Source of the DNA: Fonsecaea monophora
Taxonomy: Eukaryota; Ascomycota; Eurotiomycetes; Chaetothyriales; Herpotrichiellaceae
Direction of reading: 5' to 3'
DNA length: 64,000 nt
Assembly (NCBI RefSeq): GCF_001642475.1
Contig: NW_019173979.1
Location: forward strand, 124,001 to 188,000
The position numbers and the translations under genes were made by a program. Positions 35,100 to 46,109 of this stretch are shown piece by piece. The first letter of the stretch is position 1, and every line of letters begins with the position of its first letter. A model generated the notes under the pieces. That model did not search any database. It was not told the origin of the DNA and worked only from the letters and a program-made list of their open reading frames with translations.

Positions 35100-35531
35100 T
35101 ACTCTTCTGTGTCTTTCCCGTCTGAATGTTTGTGGAGATATATTTTCCTGGTGTGAGATGTGTTCCTTTGGCTCAAAGGTCTTGTTCTTCAGCGCAGGAG
35201 TTGGCAAGGACAAAACCAGTCTCATGTTTGGTCATGAAAGGGCAGCAAAATCATTCCGGCAGGCAATGATTTCGGTGTCATAGGTGTTTGGGGCACAGTG
35301 TCAAGCGAGCCGTAGAGTTATGCCCATACCTCATTCATTGAACTTAGCGTTTCATCGATTATGTTCTGCATCGTCTTCTATAGCGCGCAACAAGGATACC
35401 ATGTCCAGGGCATCAAAGCAATTCGTTTCGTCCTGTACCGATCCGCCCAGATTCAAACCAAAGCACACGCACACACTTGGTCCCGCCTCCGAATGAAACA
35501 CCCTTATTCGTGGCCGGGTACGATTTTCTCT
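35100..35531. other. Convergent intergenic region
   Basis: 3' flanks of the TPX2-motif gene and of DAD2. No gene seen. Confidence 0.6.
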
Positions 35532-36032
35532 TCACCCACCATCTTCCGTCTTGGGCTGTACAGGTATTCTGACCAACGGTACTGGCAGGTCTCGTTCCTG
35601 CGATGTCTTTGGATTTCCTACCACATCTCTTCCTGCTCCTCCATCCACATTGCCGCCGTCCGGGTCATCAGGTGCACCGGCGGTGGGAGGCGACTGCGAC
35701 TGCGGCACCGGCACCTTCATCGCCGCCATCCCAATGACCTGCAGCACGTTTTCCCAGTTCGCCAGCACCAGCGCAACGGCCTGCGCGCCGTCTCGCAGGC
35801 TCCCCAGCTTCGTCTCCAGCTGCTCCAGCTGCGCCGTCAGGTGCGCGCTCAGGTCGCGCAGTTGTCGCAGGTTCTCCAGCTCGGCGCGCTTGCTGGCGAT
35901 CCGGGCCTGCAGCTGGGATTGCGCAGGTGTCTGTGCGCTGGATCGTAGTGTCGAGGATGTGTTGCTGCTGCTGCTGCCGCCGCCGGAGGAGGTGGAGGGG
36001 TACATGTCCATGTGACGGGGGTGGTAGGACAT
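35532..36032 (-). CDS. DAD2: DASH complex subunit DAD2
   Basis: A single exon encodes 166 residues from the ATG at 36032. The core at about residues 38-107 is the Dad2 coiled-coil domain: LQARIASKRAELENLRQLRD, then the L-x-A-Q-L-E-x-L heptads and ending in ALVLANWENVLQVIGMAA. Dad2 is part of the ten-subunit DASH/Dam1 complex, which forms rings or oligomers around kinetochore microtubules and couples chromosomes to depolymerising ends. The Ser-rich N-terminus and the Pro/Asp/Gly-rich tail of about 60 residues are the extensions commonly seen in filamentous ascomycetes. It diverges from shugoshin, another chromosome-segregation gene, across a 569-base promoter. Confidence 0.93.
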   Translation of the reverse strand: MSYHPRHMDMYPSTSSGGGSSSSNTSSTLRSSAQTPAQSQLQARIASKRAELENLRQLRDLSAHLTAQLEQLETKLGSLRDGAQAVALVLANWENVLQVIGMAAMKVPVPQSQSPPTAGAPDDPDGGNVDGGAGRDVVGNPKTSQERDLPVPLVRIPVQPKTEDGG

Positions 36033-36601
36033 TTTTGGACGGAGGTTGGGTTCTGTGGCGGGGATGGAGGGTTATGCACACACAGAGAGGGGAGATAGAG
36101 GTAGTAGGAGATGGAGGGACTGGATCCTTGGTATCGTCGGTCTCGAAGTGAAGTCGTGAGGTCGTGAGGGGTATGTCGTGTGTTATGTGCAATTCTCGTT
36201 CCGCATTGAACACCAGGGCATGCACTTAATATTGAACTCGCAAGTCCTGATTGAGGGCGATACGACTCCCATAATATCGCGGAATGTCCCCCAAATTCAC
36301 GAAAACGCGTCTTCCATTGGACGTCATCGGTGCCAAGTCGGGGACTAGACCAAAAGAGGCACGTTGTTGACGCCGCCGTTTTCGGTTATCCCGACCACAA
36401 ACCCCCAAATACCCTTGTACAACAGCAGCCCTTGCCCTTGACCTCCCAATCTATCGCCTATGCTGCATTGCTACGTGCAGAGCGTGCTGTCTTTGCTGGC
36501 CTTCCAGCCCTAGTCTGAATTCGAAGATCCAAAACCGATTCAATCATTCACGAAGCACGAGAAGATAACCCAGCGGCACATGATACGAACCACGACCTGC
36601 C
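36033..36601. promoter_or_regulatory. Shared divergent promoter of DAD2 and shugoshin
   Basis: 569 bases separate the start codons of two genes for chromosome segregation. Near the middle there is ACGCGT (36305-36310), identical to the MluI cell-cycle box bound by MBF-type (Swi6/Mbp1/Res) factors at G1/S. Six bases beyond it is ATTGG (36316-36320), a CCAAT box on the minus strand. The motifs are seen directly; cell-cycle control is inferred. Confidence 0.5.
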
Positions 36602-38870
36602 ATGGCGAAGCTCAATGATCCCCCCCTTCCACCGACAGAAAGCTTTGAATCCCGTAAGTCTACCGCCTTTGCAGAAGTCTCAAACTCTTCGCTATTCAGT
36701 GCTGGCGCACGCTGACGAACGGACCTACGCAGTGAAACGCCGCTTCATCCGTCAAAACCGCGAAATCGCCCGTGTCAATTCGACGCAGTCGCAACGCATC
36801 CGTAATCTCGAGACCGAGATCTCCCGCCTCGTGGCCGAGAATGTATCGTTGAGAGAACAGGCAATCGCCGCGCAGGCGGAAGCGGAACGATGGCGCGCGA
36901 CTAGTTCCGTCAACGCAGAGATTCTCGACCTGAGGGACCGCTTGAACAAGAAAGTCGAAGAGGTGGCCGAGATGCTGGTCGAGATGGGCAACATACCCGA
37001 AAAGGCGGCGCGGAAAGGAAGACGGAAAAGCAGGCTCGTCAGGACGACGATGAGTAGTGCGACGGAACAAGAGTGGAGGAATCGGCTGTCGACCAGAGAG
37101 GCATTCGCTCAGGAGAGGGCAGATCTGTACGATGGGCGATTACCCTCTATCCACGAAGACAAACTTTATCCGCGAAGAACGCTGGAGACCTCTGAACTAT
37201 TAGCCCTGCGGGAAGAGGCTGCCCTCCAACAAGCGGCAGAGTCGCCGGAGATCGGACCTCCTCCAGTCGTGCACTTTGACGTCCCCTCCGAACCCCCCGA
37301 GGTGGATGCTGCACGGATGTCAGAGGATGAGAATGCTGGGGAGGAAGTCATGCAGTTACCGTCACTTCTGGAAAGGAGGCGGAAACGTCGAACGAGCGCC
37401 CTTATTCACGATCTACCGACCGAAGAAACCCCTGTCCCGGATGAACAGCCAATAAAGCCGAGCCAGCAGTTACTGAAATCAGGCGCCAAACGGAAATTGG
37501 ATGTCTCTGAGCTTGACGAGCCTGTTCTTCAACACACATCGAACGAGAATGATGACTTTGTCTATCAACGTCGGCAAGAGATCTGGAGCAACGCTACCGT
37601 CAACAGCAAAAAGGCGTCTAGATTTACGAGACCGCCAGGGCGAGAAAATGGGGACGCGATAGATCTTACGAAGCAACTAAGCCCTCAGAAACCCGCGGTC
37701 GCAACCAGGAAGATCCTCGCACCCAAGAGTACAAATTCCCCTGCGAAGAGAAGGGTGCAAGTGCCCGAAAAGCTCAAAGACGACCGAGATCTGCAGGTAA
37801 ACCACACAATTGTCAAATCGACACGGCGAAAAGAGTCTCAAGCTCGTGTGGTTATTGACAGCCTTGTCAGTGGTTCGAATGATCAAGACGAAGAGAAGGA
37901 CATTCCGCCGAAGACTCCAGCTGCAGAAGCCGCTGATATTCTCTCGCCCGTGTCCACAGAGCCATCTTCCCGCACAACACACCAAACGAAAGAAGCGGCG
38001 GTTCTGAACTCGGTGGAGGACGTGCTTAATGGGAGCATAGGAAGGGGATCTCGTCGGCCGAGACCACAAATCAGCTATGCCGAGCCTAACCTGAGAGATA
38101 AGATGCGAAGGCCTGGCAAGGGGTTAGTGGGAGCCATAGAGGGCATTGAGAAGCAAAAAGAAAACCCTTCGAACAACATAGGCACGAGTGTGGAACGGGC
38201 GAAGTCTGAAGGCGCCAAAGTCAAGCAGGAGGGCGAAATCCATCACGAGGATGACAGATGGAACGATCTAGCAATGCCGACCTCGACTGCTTCCAAGAAG
38301 GATGAACCAGTTAGCCCTTTGAGGGGCAAAGAGAAGAAGGGAAAGGAAGATGACGAGACCAGGAAGTCGGGCAAACAACTGAAACGCAACACTGCGGACG
38401 AGCTTGAGAGTGCTGTGGACCGATTGAGTATTTTCGACCCGCCACTCTCGTCACCTGCCGATGACTCGAAAGAAATGCGGACAGACGCGGATGACCACAG
38501 GTCATCAAAAAGTTCTGCTGGGGCGAGACGAAAACCGTTGTCGAGCGCGACAACTACAACTAGAAGGCATTCTATGCAGCCTTCTTCAGGTGACTCGGCT
38601 AATCTCCCTTCTGCACCTCGCCATCTCTCGTCAGGATCCACAAAGTCTGACGCAAATGTCCCGTCTTCACGACCGAGCTCTGCGGCAAGTCTGCGTGGAG
38701 ACGCAACATCCAGCGGCAGAACTTCCGCGACAAAGGACTTCAGGCGCTCGCACAGCATAAGTTCCAGCCTCAAAGAAAAAGAGGCGGCATCTTCTGGAGG
38801 AGGAACGGGACTCAATGAGAGTTCCAGGGAGGAAAGAGCATTGAACAGGCGGCGTAGTATGATGGTATAG
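36602..38870 (+). CDS. SGO1: Shugoshin
   Basis: Two exons, 36602-36653 and 36733-38870, encode 729 residues. Splicing joins the short first exon to LKRRFIRQNREIARVNSTQS, the diagnostic shugoshin N-terminal coiled coil (about residues 18-70) that binds PP2A-B' in known members. The basic C-terminal SGO motif is present at about 455-485 (RRPRPQISYAEPNLRDKMRR). It binds phosphorylated histone H2A at centromeres in known members. Between and after these lie long disordered stretches with many Lys, Ser and Pro residues. Shugoshin protects centromeric cohesin and supports chromosome biorientation. Its length is within the range for filamentous fungi. It is transcribed away from DAD2 and towards MED21. 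Confidence 0.94.
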
Positions 38871-39169
38871 CGACCTTGATGGCGATAGCCGGCGTGGCGG
38901 CGGGTCTGTATGTGACCCAGGACTTTTCTTTGGCGACCTCGATGTCGAAGTTGTTGGATGTTTTCCTTTTTGTTCTAGGAGTTGGATAGCGTGAACGACC
39001 CGAAAGGGAGAGATCCTGACCTCTCTCATTATTGGAATGAACTGCATTTATAGAAAGCAGCAGAGGTGTTCTCTCTTCCTGCCAGGTTCTCTCGATCGAT
39101 GTCCCTTGTTCCTCAGGATATGGCGCACCAATAACTGACGTTTTCTGATTATCACCACCACTCACGACC

Positions 39170-39820
39170 TCATCCATGCCCGTTCATGCCCTCCTTGTCG
39201 TTGCCGTCACCGTCACCGTAATCCACGTTCACCGACATGGCCATGATGACCCGCTCCAGCCGATCCGCGTATTCCTTCATCTCCCTCCTCTTCGCCCGCC
39301 TCTCCTGCTCCATCTTCTGCACCTTGTCCGCCAGCACCTTGATGTCTTCTGCCTGCTGCGCCGCACCCGTGCCGATCCCCGGTAACCGCGCAATCAGCAT
39401 CTCGATCTGCTGGCCCTTGAGGACCAGGTCCTCGGCCAGCTCGCGCTGCGCGTTCGCGAAGGTCCGATCCGCCACCGGGTGCAAGGGGAAAGGCGCGCGC
39501 TCTGTGTCCTCGGGTCCCGGGTTGACGATCGCGGCGGGCGGCTGTTGTTGTTGTTGTGCTGAAGAAGCAGCGTCGCTGGCGCCAGCGGCTGCGGGGCTCG
39601 TTGCAGCACCACCACCTGCGGTCTGGGATATTTGGGGCCTTCTATTCCCTCCTCTTCGGGCGACGGCCAGGCCCGGCGGCGGGTTTGTGAACGGGTCGCT
39701 GGGGTCCGGGTCCGGCGCGACCAGCGGGTGTCGTTGCGAGAGGTAGCTCAGCGTGGCGAAGAATTGGGTTAGCAGCTGGTCGTAGCAGGTCTGCAGCTGC
39801 GTGAGGATGTCGTTGGACAT
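39170..39820 (-). CDS. MED21: Mediator complex subunit 21
   Basis: A single exon encodes 216 residues from the ATG at 39820. The N-terminus (DILTQLQTCYDQLLTQFFATLSYL) is the conserved start of Med21/Srb7. The C-terminal half (about 120-200) is a heptad-rich helix (ELAEDLVLKGQQIEMLIARLPG and onward) that pairs with Med7 in the Mediator middle module. A Pro-, Ala- and Gln-rich insert of about 70 residues between the two, including a run of five Gln, is longer than in yeast but usual in filamentous fungi. Med21 is an essential link between activators and RNA polymerase II in the nucleus. It converges on shugoshin, with 299 bases between their stop codons. Confidence 0.92.
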   Translation of the reverse strand: MSNDILTQLQTCYDQLLTQFFATLSYLSQRHPLVAPDPDPSDPFTNPPPGLAVARRGGNRRPQISQTAGGGAATSPAAAGASDAASSAQQQQQPPAAIVNPGPEDTERAPFPLHPVADRTFANAQRELAEDLVLKGQQIEMLIARLPGIGTGAAQQAEDIKVLADKVQKMEQERRAKRREMKEYADRLERVIMAMSVNVDYGDGDGNDKEGMNGHG

Positions 39821-41577
39821 GGTGAACGGGGCGCGAGGTTATGAGGTGTGGGTGGTCTTGCAATTTGTGTGTAGACCTCGTAACAGCGCATGCGCTGTGT
39901 GCAGAGCGAGTTGTTTTGTTTAGTGCGCATTACATTGGAGAGGGAGGGTTGGGACTGTTATTTTGCGGCAGAGGAGTTGGTTGGCTGATAATACACCTTG
40001 ACTGGCGGCTCAAGATGTAAATTCACGCCGAGCTCACCCGACCTGCGCCGCTTTTAAAACACTGCTCACCTCCCACTTACCTTTCTACTTTCCTTTCTAC
40101 GTACCTTTACTTACCTTACCCACATAAAACCCTCCGCGTCCCTTTGAAAATAGATATCTACTCTCGCGCTAGATGAAAGGGTCCTACGTCGACGGTCGAA
40201 TAGAGCCTCTCTTCATAGAGTCTTAGAAGTAGGTGTCAGGAACGGGGTATATAGATAGGCAGAGGATAGCGATAGGTAATAGGTAGGTATAGGTATTCCT
40301 TGATAGTATATGAAATTGAAAAGCTGCGCAGAAGAGGTCGCAAGAACAGAAGAAAATTCTAGAAGTTCAGGAACCTCTGCCTCTAGACCAAGTAACGGGG
40401 CATTGGTGTAACCTCGTCTACAAGTCAAGGGGTGTCGGGTTCTGGATCTTAGTGACACACGAACATGTAGCGTCCAGGCGCCTGCGGCGTGCCAGCCAAC
40501 AGCCAGGACAGACGTGTAGATTCTGGGAGCTCAATGGATTTGCTAACTGTTGTTTCCGCAACAACTTCTGGAAGCTGGCTCGGAAGACGATCAGCATCTC
40601 CCCTTATTCTTCCTGTTTTTGTTCTTTGGGCTTTTCCAGTGTGACTTCCCCGGCTGCACCTGGGACTCATATTAGTGCCTAGGGCGAAATTGTGTGCAAA
40701 ATCCACAAAAGACGCGGCGAAGAAAGGCAAGAAGGAGGTTGTTTCGTGGTGGTTGGTGAAATATGTACCTCGTATACTGTTTCCAGGCAGTTTTTCGGTG
40801 ATTACGTGAAATGCTCCGACCCAGGACTTGCGATGGGGGTGGCTGCGATTTTCCGTATTATGAGCCCAAGCCGTATCTGGTCAAGCCCCTCAACCAGGCA
40901 TCCTTCGCCGCTTCATTGAGGTAAGGAAGAAGTCATTTCATTCTACAATTCCATCCGTACTCCTATTTACCGTATGAACATAGGTACCTAGTAGTTTTTT
41001 ATATACCATAATACCACCGTCATTCAAAGCTCCTTGCAAACATGGGCATGACCATTTATCCATCCATCCCATCAACATATATAGGTCCAGTTGTTGGGAC
41101 ACGAAGGCAAGTTCGTTCCCTGTGGACAGTGTACGCACCCTGCATACCTTGGGACGCGGGCCCGCCCCCGGGCCATGGAGAGATGCCTTGATTCCGTACT
41201 GACTGGGTGGCCTCTTCGTGTCAATTCTAATATTGTCCGTTGACGGCACTTCCTATCTAGGCGGTGCCGTTGGCATCTGGAAATCGGAGCCTCGGACTTC
41301 TTGATTTGGCAACTGAACGACATGCCCACGATGGCAAACCCGCTGAAGCGCGTTTCATTCAATTGTGACTAACATATGGGACGACAAACTGCCTTTGACA
41401 GACCTTGCTGCAAATTAGTTAACTACTAGTACACTTAGCCCTACAGACTCGTATACTATACTTTTCATCAGCCTCGTCTCCGTCCAGCTTACTGGTCTTT
41501 CATCGACATTAATTCTATATCCTGTTATTATCTTGATCGAATCTCGCTTCAGTCTGACATCGGCAACTGCAGACAAC
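39821..41577. other. 1.76-kb intergenic region
   Basis: Between the divergent starts of MED21 and the transketolase-like gene. No gene was recognised. The MED21-proximal part (40060-40130) is pyrimidine rich with repeated TACCT units. A GGCTAA motif on the minus strand at 41435-41440 lies 137 bases before the ATG at 41578. Confidence 0.5.
41435..41440 (-). promoter_or_regulatory. GGCTAA (XlnR/Xyr1-type) motif upstream of DHA-synthase gene
   Basis: Exact match to the core site of the fungal xylanolytic activator XlnR/Xyr1, 137 bases upstream of the start codon. A six-base word is common by chance, so this is only suggestive. The same word occurs before two other genes of the cluster. Confidence 0.3.
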
Positions 41578-43938
41578 ATGGGTTCGATCGTGATCGCCCC
41601 TAGAGGAAAATCAGAGCAGTATTCAGACCCCGACCACAAGCTGGTCAACGGAGAGACCAACAAACAAAAAGTATCGAAAATGAGCAGTTCGAGTCGACTA
41701 ACCACTGAAGAAGAGCTTGTGTTGAAGCGCTTTAGGGTTCTCATCGCCGACCTATGCCAGCAATTCAAAGGTGGTCACCCAGGGTGTGTTGATCTTACAG
41801 TGCCTTCATTGTACTCTCGGTGCTAATATATTCCTATCAGCGGTGCCATGGGTATGGCCGCAATAGGTGTTGCTTTGTGGAAATATGTGATGCGATATGC
41901 GCCTCACACTCCAAATTGGATCAACAGAGACAGATTCGTGCTATCCAACGGGCACACTTGTCTATTTCAGTATAGCTTTTTACACTTGACCGGATACCGA
42001 GCTATGACCTTTGAACAACTCAAGTCCTACCACTCGGATCGGGTAGATGCTCTTTGCCCAGGGCATCCCGAAATTGAACATGAAGGTATCGAGGTCACTA
42101 CTGGTGAGTGGTTATTTTCAAGCCGTACGAGCGCCACTGATCTGTCGTTTAGGGCCACTGGGTCAAGGAATCGCGAATGCTGTGGGGCTTGCCATGGCCT
42201 CTAAACACCTAGCAGCCAAGTTTAACAGACCAGGCTTCGATGTCGTATCTGACCATGTCTGGTGCATGGTTGGAGACGCCTGCCTCCAGGAAGGAGTCGG
42301 GCTCGAGGCCATCTCATTCGCCGGTCACATGCGCTTGAACAACTTGACCGTGATATACGACAACAATCAAATCACCTGTGATGGTGCCGTTAGTCTAACC
42401 AACACTGAAGACATAAACGCCAAGATGAGAGCCTGTGGCTGGAATGTCATCGAGATTTCAGACGGATGTTGGGACGTTGGAGGCATTGTGGAGGCGCTCA
42501 AAGCTTCTCGAGATTCACCGCTGCCAACATTCGTCAATTGCCATACTGTCATTGGGGTCGACACTGCCGTGGCCGGTGATGCCGTGGCTCATGGTGCGGC
42601 TTTCGGACCAGAGACTGTTGCTTCTCTCAAAAGACTTTACGGTTTCGACCCAGAACAGCATTATGTCATTCCAGATGCAGTCCGAGACTTCTTCCGCGAC
42701 ATCCCATCTCGTGGTCAGTCTTGGGTGTCTGAATGGAATCAACTGCTGCAACGTTATGCCAATGCTCACCCAGGCCTTGCAGCTGAATATGTCCAACGCA
42801 TGGAGGGGAACTTACCGGCTGAGTGGGAGTCGCTCATTCCACATGAATTTCCTGCGAAGGCTACTCCGACGCGCGCCGCATCTGGTCTAGTATTCAATCC
42901 CGTGGCCGAGAAAGTTGACCAATTCATAGTCGGAACGGCTGATCTTTCTCCATCTGTATACATGAGTTGGAAGAACAAAGAGGATTTTGAGCCACCATAT
43001 CTGGGGACAGGGAGTTACACTGGACGCTTCGTCCATTACGGCGTCAGGGAACACGCAATGGCAGCAATTTCAAATGGGTTAGCGGCATATCACCCTGGGA
43101 TGTTCATTCCCGTGACATCCAGGTAAGAGGATCGTCATTGTTGCGTCTACCTGACACTATACTTACCACGTGTAGCTTCTTCATGTTCTATCTGTATGCA
43201 GCCCCAGCCGTCCGCATGGGCTCACTGCAGCATCTACAAGTAATCCACGCAGCCACCCACGACTCTATCGGTATGGGTGAGGATGGTCCTACGCATCAGC
43301 CGATCGAGCTTGCTGCCCTCTATCGTACAATGCCCAATTTCCTGTTTATTCGGCCCGGTGATAGCGAAGAGACAGCAGGTGCCTGGATAGAAGCAATCAA
43401 AGCAAGACATATGTCTTCTCTCATCTCCACATCTCGGCACGCTCTTCCGCAATTGACCGGGTTGACGAACCGAACACAAGTAGCAAAAGGGGCATATGTT
43501 CTGGAAGAAGTCACAGAAAGAGCGGACCTTACCTTGATTGGCGCCGGTGCTGAGCTCAACCTCGCCGTCAACGTTGCGATCGAACTGCGGAAGTCCCACG
43601 GGCTGAAAGTCCGCACTGTCTCCTTCCCATGCCAGCGCCTTTTCGATGCACAATCCAGAGAATACCAACGCCAAGTCCTTCAAAGGCAAAGTGGTGTCCC
43701 GATCGTGGCTATCGAAGCCTATGCCGCCAATGGATGGGAGCGATACGCAAATGCAGCTGTATGCATGAGTAAGCAACGGTTTGGCAAGTCATTGCCAGGA
43801 CCAAAAGCATACGAGTTCTTTGGTTTTGATGTTCCCTCTATGGTCGGCAGGATCAAAGGCTACCTGGAGAGCCTCAAGTCCGACCCAGACCTGAGGCATG
43901 ACTTTGTAGAATTGACATTTGTTGGAAAAGAGAAATGA
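41578..43938 (+). CDS. Dihydroxyacetone synthase-like transketolase
   Basis: Four exons close in frame: 41578-41783, 41841-42103, 42153-43122 and 43176-43938, giving 733 residues. It is a full-length thiamine-diphosphate transketolase with FKGGHPGGAMGMAA, the GDACLQEG to YDNNQITCDG metal/ThDP segment, YGVREHAMAAISNGLAAYH, and HDSIGMGEDGPTHQP. The wording of many blocks (RFRVLIADLCQQFKGGHPG, FFMFYLYAAPAVRM, CQRLFDAQSREYQRQV) is that of dihydroxyacetone synthase rather than classical transketolase. That enzyme moves a ketol unit from xylulose 5-phosphate to formaldehyde, giving dihydroxyacetone and glyceraldehyde 3-phosphate. The C-terminus (VGKEK) lacks the peroxisomal PTS1 of methylotrophic yeasts, so it is probably cytosolic. 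It lies next to xylose reductase and may feed on pentose-derived xylulose 5-phosphate. Confidence 0.9.
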
Positions 43939-44627
43939 GAGGGGGGCATGGTTTTCACTCTGGGGCGATTTGGTGGATGCGATCTTTTTTCAAGGATGCT
44001 GAATGAAAATCTGTGGTATATCTATCAGATAGACACTATCTAGAGGAGCTACGGTATCTAGCAATCACGAATTTCCAAGGTTGTTATGATCAGCATCAAC
44101 AAAGATTCCAGCAATATTTTTTCTCTAGGGATTAAAATGCTTACCACCGTAGGTGTTTTCCTTGATGAATCAGAGACCAATCAATGCTGACACTCGGGAG
44201 GCGGGCAAGCAAAGCAAAATAGCCTACACCTGCCTTTTTCCCGGTAGAGAGGGCGTCTGACTTCCCAATCGGGTGGAAAGAGGCTAAACCCTTCGAAGCC
44301 GAGCCGGGACATACGGTCGGCACTACGCCTTTCACGTAGTTTGCCGCTGACGAACCTGTTCAAACCAAAAAAGAAAAGCTTGTCCATTACGCAAGCGCCG
44401 ATATGAGATCTGAATTCTTTAGATTTGATGGCAAGCCCCACACTTTAGCAACCAACGTGGCAATACACTCTGAGAATAAAAGCAATCGACGTTGAATCTA
44501 CTGTTCAATCGCCTCTCGTGACCGAGAATCGCATCTTCCAAATACACTGTTAAGGCCTTTGTGTGAGCAGGTTCACCAGAGACGACAGAAACAATAGCCC
44601 ACCTCTTTCTTTATACACCCAAAAAGC
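43939..44627. other. Intergenic region
   Basis: 3' flank of the transketolase gene and promoter of xylose reductase. No gene. It contains GGCTAA at 44282-44287. Confidence 0.55.
44282..44287 (+). promoter_or_regulatory. GGCTAA (XlnR/Xyr1-type) motif upstream of xylose reductase
   Basis: Exact GGCTAA about 340 bases before the xylose reductase ATG. XlnR/Xyr1 is known to control xylose reductase genes in other ascomycetes. Chance occurrence cannot be excluded. Confidence 0.3.
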
Positions 44628-45787
44628 ATGGCTCCGGACACCGTCACCTTAGCCTCGGGCCACCAAATGCCCCTGGTCGGCTTTGGCTTGTGGAAAGTGC
44701 CAGCCGACAAGGCTGCCGATACTGTGTACAACGTAAGTTTCAAAATTTCTCAATACATGCTTCCCAAAGCCTGGATCGATTACTTGTTCTGGTCGATTTT
44801 CCTGGGACCTGAAAAAAGCTCACCGTTGTCAGGCCATCAAAGTTGGATATCGACTTTTCGATGGTGCATATGATTATCAGAACGAAAAGGAGGCTGGCGA
44901 AGGAATTCGTCGCGCCATCAGCGAAGGTCTCGTTCGACGCGAGGACATATTCGTGACGACCAAGCTCTGGAACAACTACCACCGGAGAGATCATGCACTA
45001 GCTATGGCCAAGGCACAGAACGAAGCGTGGGGCCTTGGATATATCGATCTATATCTGATTCATTTCCCTGTTGCGCTCAAATATATTGAGCCTGAGAAGC
45101 TGAGATATCCTGTAAGTCGTCATGGTGGTCAGAGGTAAAAAGGCCTCACAAGTCTGTCTTATTCAACTGACGTCCAAAATCAAGGGTTGGTGGATGGATC
45201 CAGAACACAAGGTGATCGAAACTGCCAAAGTGCCAGTCCAGGAAACCTGGCAAGCGTTAGAAGAAGTCGTCGACCAGGGCATCGCCCGGTCCATTGGAAT
45301 CTCCAACGCACAGGCTCAACTTCTCTACGATATCCAAACATACGCACGCCACCCGATCTCTTCGCTCCAGATCGAACACCACCCATACCTGGTCCAGCGG
45401 GAACTCGTGGAGCTCGCCCAGGAGGAGAAGATCGTCATCACAGCATATTCGTCATTCGGACCGCAGAGTTTCCTGGAACTACCTCCCGCATTCCGGGCGC
45501 GGGCGAAGGACACGCCGCTCCTCTTCGACGCCGAGGTGGTCAAGAAAGCCGCCGACCGGGTCAGCAAGACGCCGGCACAGGTCCTGCTACGATGGGCAAC
45601 GCAGCGGAATATTGCCGTCATCCCCAAGTCCAATAACGTGAACCGGCTGCAACAGAACTTGGATGTGGGAGCTGGGAGCTTCGACTTGACCGGGGAGGAG
45701 ATCGAGGGGATTAGTGCGCTGGACAGGGGCTTGAGGTTCAACGATCCGGGCTTTTACCTGCACAAGCCATTGCGCATTTTCGCATAA
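44628..45787 (+). CDS. NAD(P)H-dependent D-xylose reductase (aldo-keto reductase)
   Basis: Three exons, 44628-44732, 44833-45111 and 45185-45787, encode 328 residues, close to the usual 320 or so. It reduces D-xylose to xylitol and L-arabinose to L-arabinitol in the cytosol, the first step of the fungal pentose pathway. The aldo-keto reductase tetrad is visible: Asp 45, Tyr 49, Lys 79 and His 112 (LIHFPVALKY). The coenzyme motif IPKSNN with Lys 276, Ser 277, Asn 278 and Arg 282 has the spacing of yeast xylose reductases. The C-terminal GLRFNDPGF signature is also that of xylose reductases. The insert KLRYPGWWMD replaces the usual FVP-EEKYPP loop, so the substrate preference could differ somewhat. 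Its neighbours (L-arabinitol dehydrogenase, regulator, sugar porter) support a pentose role. Confidence 0.92.
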
Positions 45788-46109
45788 CCATACACACAGA
45801 CACACACACATAGCTCACAGTGAAGGGATGAGTAAATTTTTTGACATGCCCATTTTTGTGATTTGTCTCGGCTCCTGCTGTGGATTGCAACGGAGGGGGG
45901 GAAGGAGAAAATTATTAGCAATAGATGAAAGATTGTTGTCTCCAAGTCTTTTTATCTAGGTCCTGATTTGAAAGGGCGTATCTTTTACACATCTATAGTC
46001 CCTCTTAGACGTTGACAAATATTAAAATGAGCAACCCATCATTGGCCTCCCCCCCTCCCCCCTCCTCCCATCAAAATCCATCTTATCCCCCTTTTCTTTT
46101 CTTTTCTTT
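45788..46109. other. Convergent intergenic region with CTTTT repeats
   Basis: 322 bases between the stops of xylose reductase and L-arabinitol dehydrogenase. It contains a C-rich stretch and, at 46091-46110, four CTTTT units abutting the stop codon of the dehydrogenase gene. Confidence 0.7.
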
